Origin: a bacterium
GTDB taxonomy: Bacteria; Patescibacteriota; Minisyncoccia; UBA6257; GWB1-50-10
Assembly (NCBI GenBank): GCA_021814835.1
Contig: JAKAHO010000026.1
Location: forward strand, 1-7,683
Direction: 5' to 3'
DNA: 7,683 nucleotides
Positions 6,986-7,683 of this stretch are shown here, piece by piece (the stretch's first letter is position 1; each line of letters begins with the position of its first letter). A model generated the notes under the pieces. That model was not told the DNA's origin. It saw only the letters and a program-made list of their open reading frames with translations, and made no database searches. Position numbers and translations under genes: made by a program.

Positions 6986-7411
6986 TTATATCATCCCGCG
7001 CTTCTTCAATTCCGGAAGCAATTTGTCCACGAGCGCATCATGAAATGCGTCCTGCACAAACGGCGAATGCCTTTTTGATTCCGCGATTGCGGTTGAGATG
7101 CTGTCGGAAAAAACCAAACCGACCAAACGGTTCACTTCCTGTTTAATCTGCTCGGGCTGGTCTCCTTTTGCGAGATAGCCTGGTAACGGACTTGTTCCCG
7201 TTGCTTGAACGGTGATTGCGGGGGCGCGGGCGGGCGCCTGTGAGGGATGCGGCATTGGAATGCTTTCCGCCATACGTTCAAGCGACTGCTTTACAAGCGT
7301 ATGTTCCATCTGCGATACGGGAGCCCCCTCCTTACGGGACGCGCCCATCTCCACGTGTAAGCGCTGAAGGTCTTTTTCAAGTGATTCGCTGAAATTCTTT
7401 ACTTGCATCAT
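6986..7411 (-). CDS. Small helical protein of unknown function, probable partner of the VirD4-like ATPase
   Basis: I do not recognise a named family. The 141-aa product has no signal peptide or membrane segment. Residues about 3-52 are a charged, heptad-like helix (FSESLEKDLQRLHVEM onward). A Pro/Ala-rich linker follows (about 52-66, with PSQAPARAPA), and a second helical block ends in DALVDKLLPELKKRG (125-139). The shape suggests an adaptor or small partner protein. I start it at the ATG-ATG pair at 7411-7406; an upstream TTG at 7471 would add 20 residues but would run across the promoter. The start sits 7 nt after a TATAAT box and has no good Shine-Dalgarno sequence, so translation may be nearly leaderless. 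The stop lies 1 nt before the ATPase start, consistent with tight co-expression. It is the first gene of the operon seen here. Confidence 0.78.
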   Translation of the reverse strand: MMQVKNFSESLEKDLQRLHVEMGASRKEGAPVSQMEHTLVKQSLERMAESIPMPHPSQAPARAPAITVQATGTSPLPGYLAKGDQPEQIKQEVNRLVGLVFSDSISTAIAESKRHSPFVQDAFHDALVDKLLPELKKRGMI

Positions 7412-7418
7412 TATCTCA

Positions 7419-7449
7419 ATTATACCTGAAACCGAACTTTTTACATCAA
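7419..7449 (-). promoter_or_regulatory. Sigma-70-type promoter for the operon (TATAAT, weak -35)
   Basis: A perfect TATAAT lies on the minus strand at 7424-7419. The best -35 match is TTGATG at 7449-7444, giving a 19-nt spacer, which is long; with a 17-nt spacer the -35 would be the poor GATGTA. The expected start of transcription, about 7 nt after the box, falls at 7412, directly before the ATG at 7411. The mRNA would then be leaderless or have only a few leader bases if the second ATG (7408) is used. It is the only good promoter match I found in front of the gene run. Confidence 0.55.
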
Positions 7450-7489
7450 TCTGAAGCACAACAACCGACAATAAACATATTCCGAAAAA

Positions 7490-7651
7490 CAGACCTCTTA
7501 TACAATGCTTTTCGTAACGAAATTTTCAGATTTCAGGCGAGGCAAAGTAAAATATTCGAAGGTGTACACAACGTGTACATCAAGAAGATTTTACAAAGCC
7601 GTAGCCCAAATATGAAAATTGCAGTAGAAAAGGCATTGCATAAGAGGTCTG
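7490..7651. repeat. 162-nt near-palindrome with conserved terminal arms
   Basis: The segment pairs with itself around one centre (7570.5). The outer 12 nt are perfect (CAGACCTCTTAT at 7490-7501 against ATAAGAGGTCTG at 7640-7651). After a single mismatch six more pairs follow, and with one T-G wobble the arm continues to 7512/7629. Further perfect blocks are 7521-7528/7613-7620 (AATTTTCA), 7530-7533, 7541-7543/7598-7600 and 7547-7553/7588-7594 (GTAAAAT). By hand count about 50 of 73 position pairs are complementary in this register, without gaps. Mismatches grow toward the middle, as in a miniature element with conserved ends or a decayed perfect palindrome. No target-site duplication or transposase is seen. 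It ends 41 nt upstream of the promoter's -35. Confidence 0.82.
7563..7579. repeat. Central hairpin or dyad operator-like site in the near-palindrome
   Basis: TGTACAC (7563-7569) and GTGTACA (7573-7579) are perfect inverted repeats around AAC. The 17-nt dyad is centred on 7571, half a base from the centre of the surrounding 162-nt palindrome, so it forms the tip of that fold. Taken alone it also has the size and symmetry of a binding site for a small dimeric regulator. Confidence 0.55.
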
Positions 7652-7683
7652 CTAGAGCCCTTGAATGCGTATCGAGCCACCAC

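Noticed and set aside
7412..7471. A TTG start at 7471 for the small helical protein
   Set aside because: It would place the TATAAT box inside the coding region and use a weak start codon; the ATG-ATG at 7411-7406 begins directly at the predicted helix.
2318..7512. Homology between the arms of the two palindromic elements (both contain TACAATG)
   Set aside because: The shared bases run in opposite directions relative to the element ends, and the remainder of the arms does not align, so the match is probably chance.
7652..7683. A tRNA end suggested by GCCACCAC at the right edge
   Set aside because: No T-arm sequence such as GGTTCGAATCC precedes it, and no acceptor pairing can be built in the visible bases.

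Overview
The window looks like a chromosomal segment from a Patescibacteria/CPR (Parcubacteria-like) bacterium. This is an inference from three things: a VirD4/TraG-type ATPase with a CPR-style N-terminal region and a small companion gene, a membrane-anchored protein with a Cys-rich DCGGxC motif, and very tight packing of single-function genes with almost no Shine-Dalgarno sequences. TGA works as a normal stop (ends of tpiA, the Cys-motif gene and rodA), so a lineage that recodes UGA as glycine (Gracilibacteria/Absconditabacteria) is unlikely. No rRNA, tRNA, CRISPR array or transposase gene was seen.

All seven confident genes are on the minus strand and are read from right to left. The order is: a 141-aa helical protein of unknown function (6986-7411); a 783-aa membrane-anchored VirD4/TraG-like ATPase (4633-6984); a family 2 glycosyltransferase that lacks a recognisable DxD (3847-4620); triosephosphate isomerase tpiA (3102-3839); a single-pass exported protein with a C/DCGGxCxxC motif and a possible C-terminal FxLYD-like domain (2344-3105); rodA (1087-2163); and mltG (51-1103). 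Junctions are 1-12 nt gaps or short overlaps, as in one long operon. The one exception is a 180-nt gap in front of rodA. Fourteen open codons at the left edge (1-42) may be the start of a further gene.

The functional themes are envelope building (RodA polymerises glycan strands, MltG cuts and terminates them, the glycosyltransferase may decorate or build envelope glycans), a DNA- or protein-translocation type motor with a small partner, and one glycolytic enzyme.

The most unusual material is non-coding. The gap before rodA is filled by a 187-nt element (2155-2341). Its perfect 24-nt terminal inverted repeats carry the first three codons of rodA, and a second nested hairpin lies inside. A separate 162-nt near-palindrome (7490-7651) lies upstream of the first gene and its TATAAT-type promoter, and folds around one centre over its whole length. 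Both look like miniature palindromic elements or structured regulatory DNA/RNA. The first also has the layout of an invertible segment.
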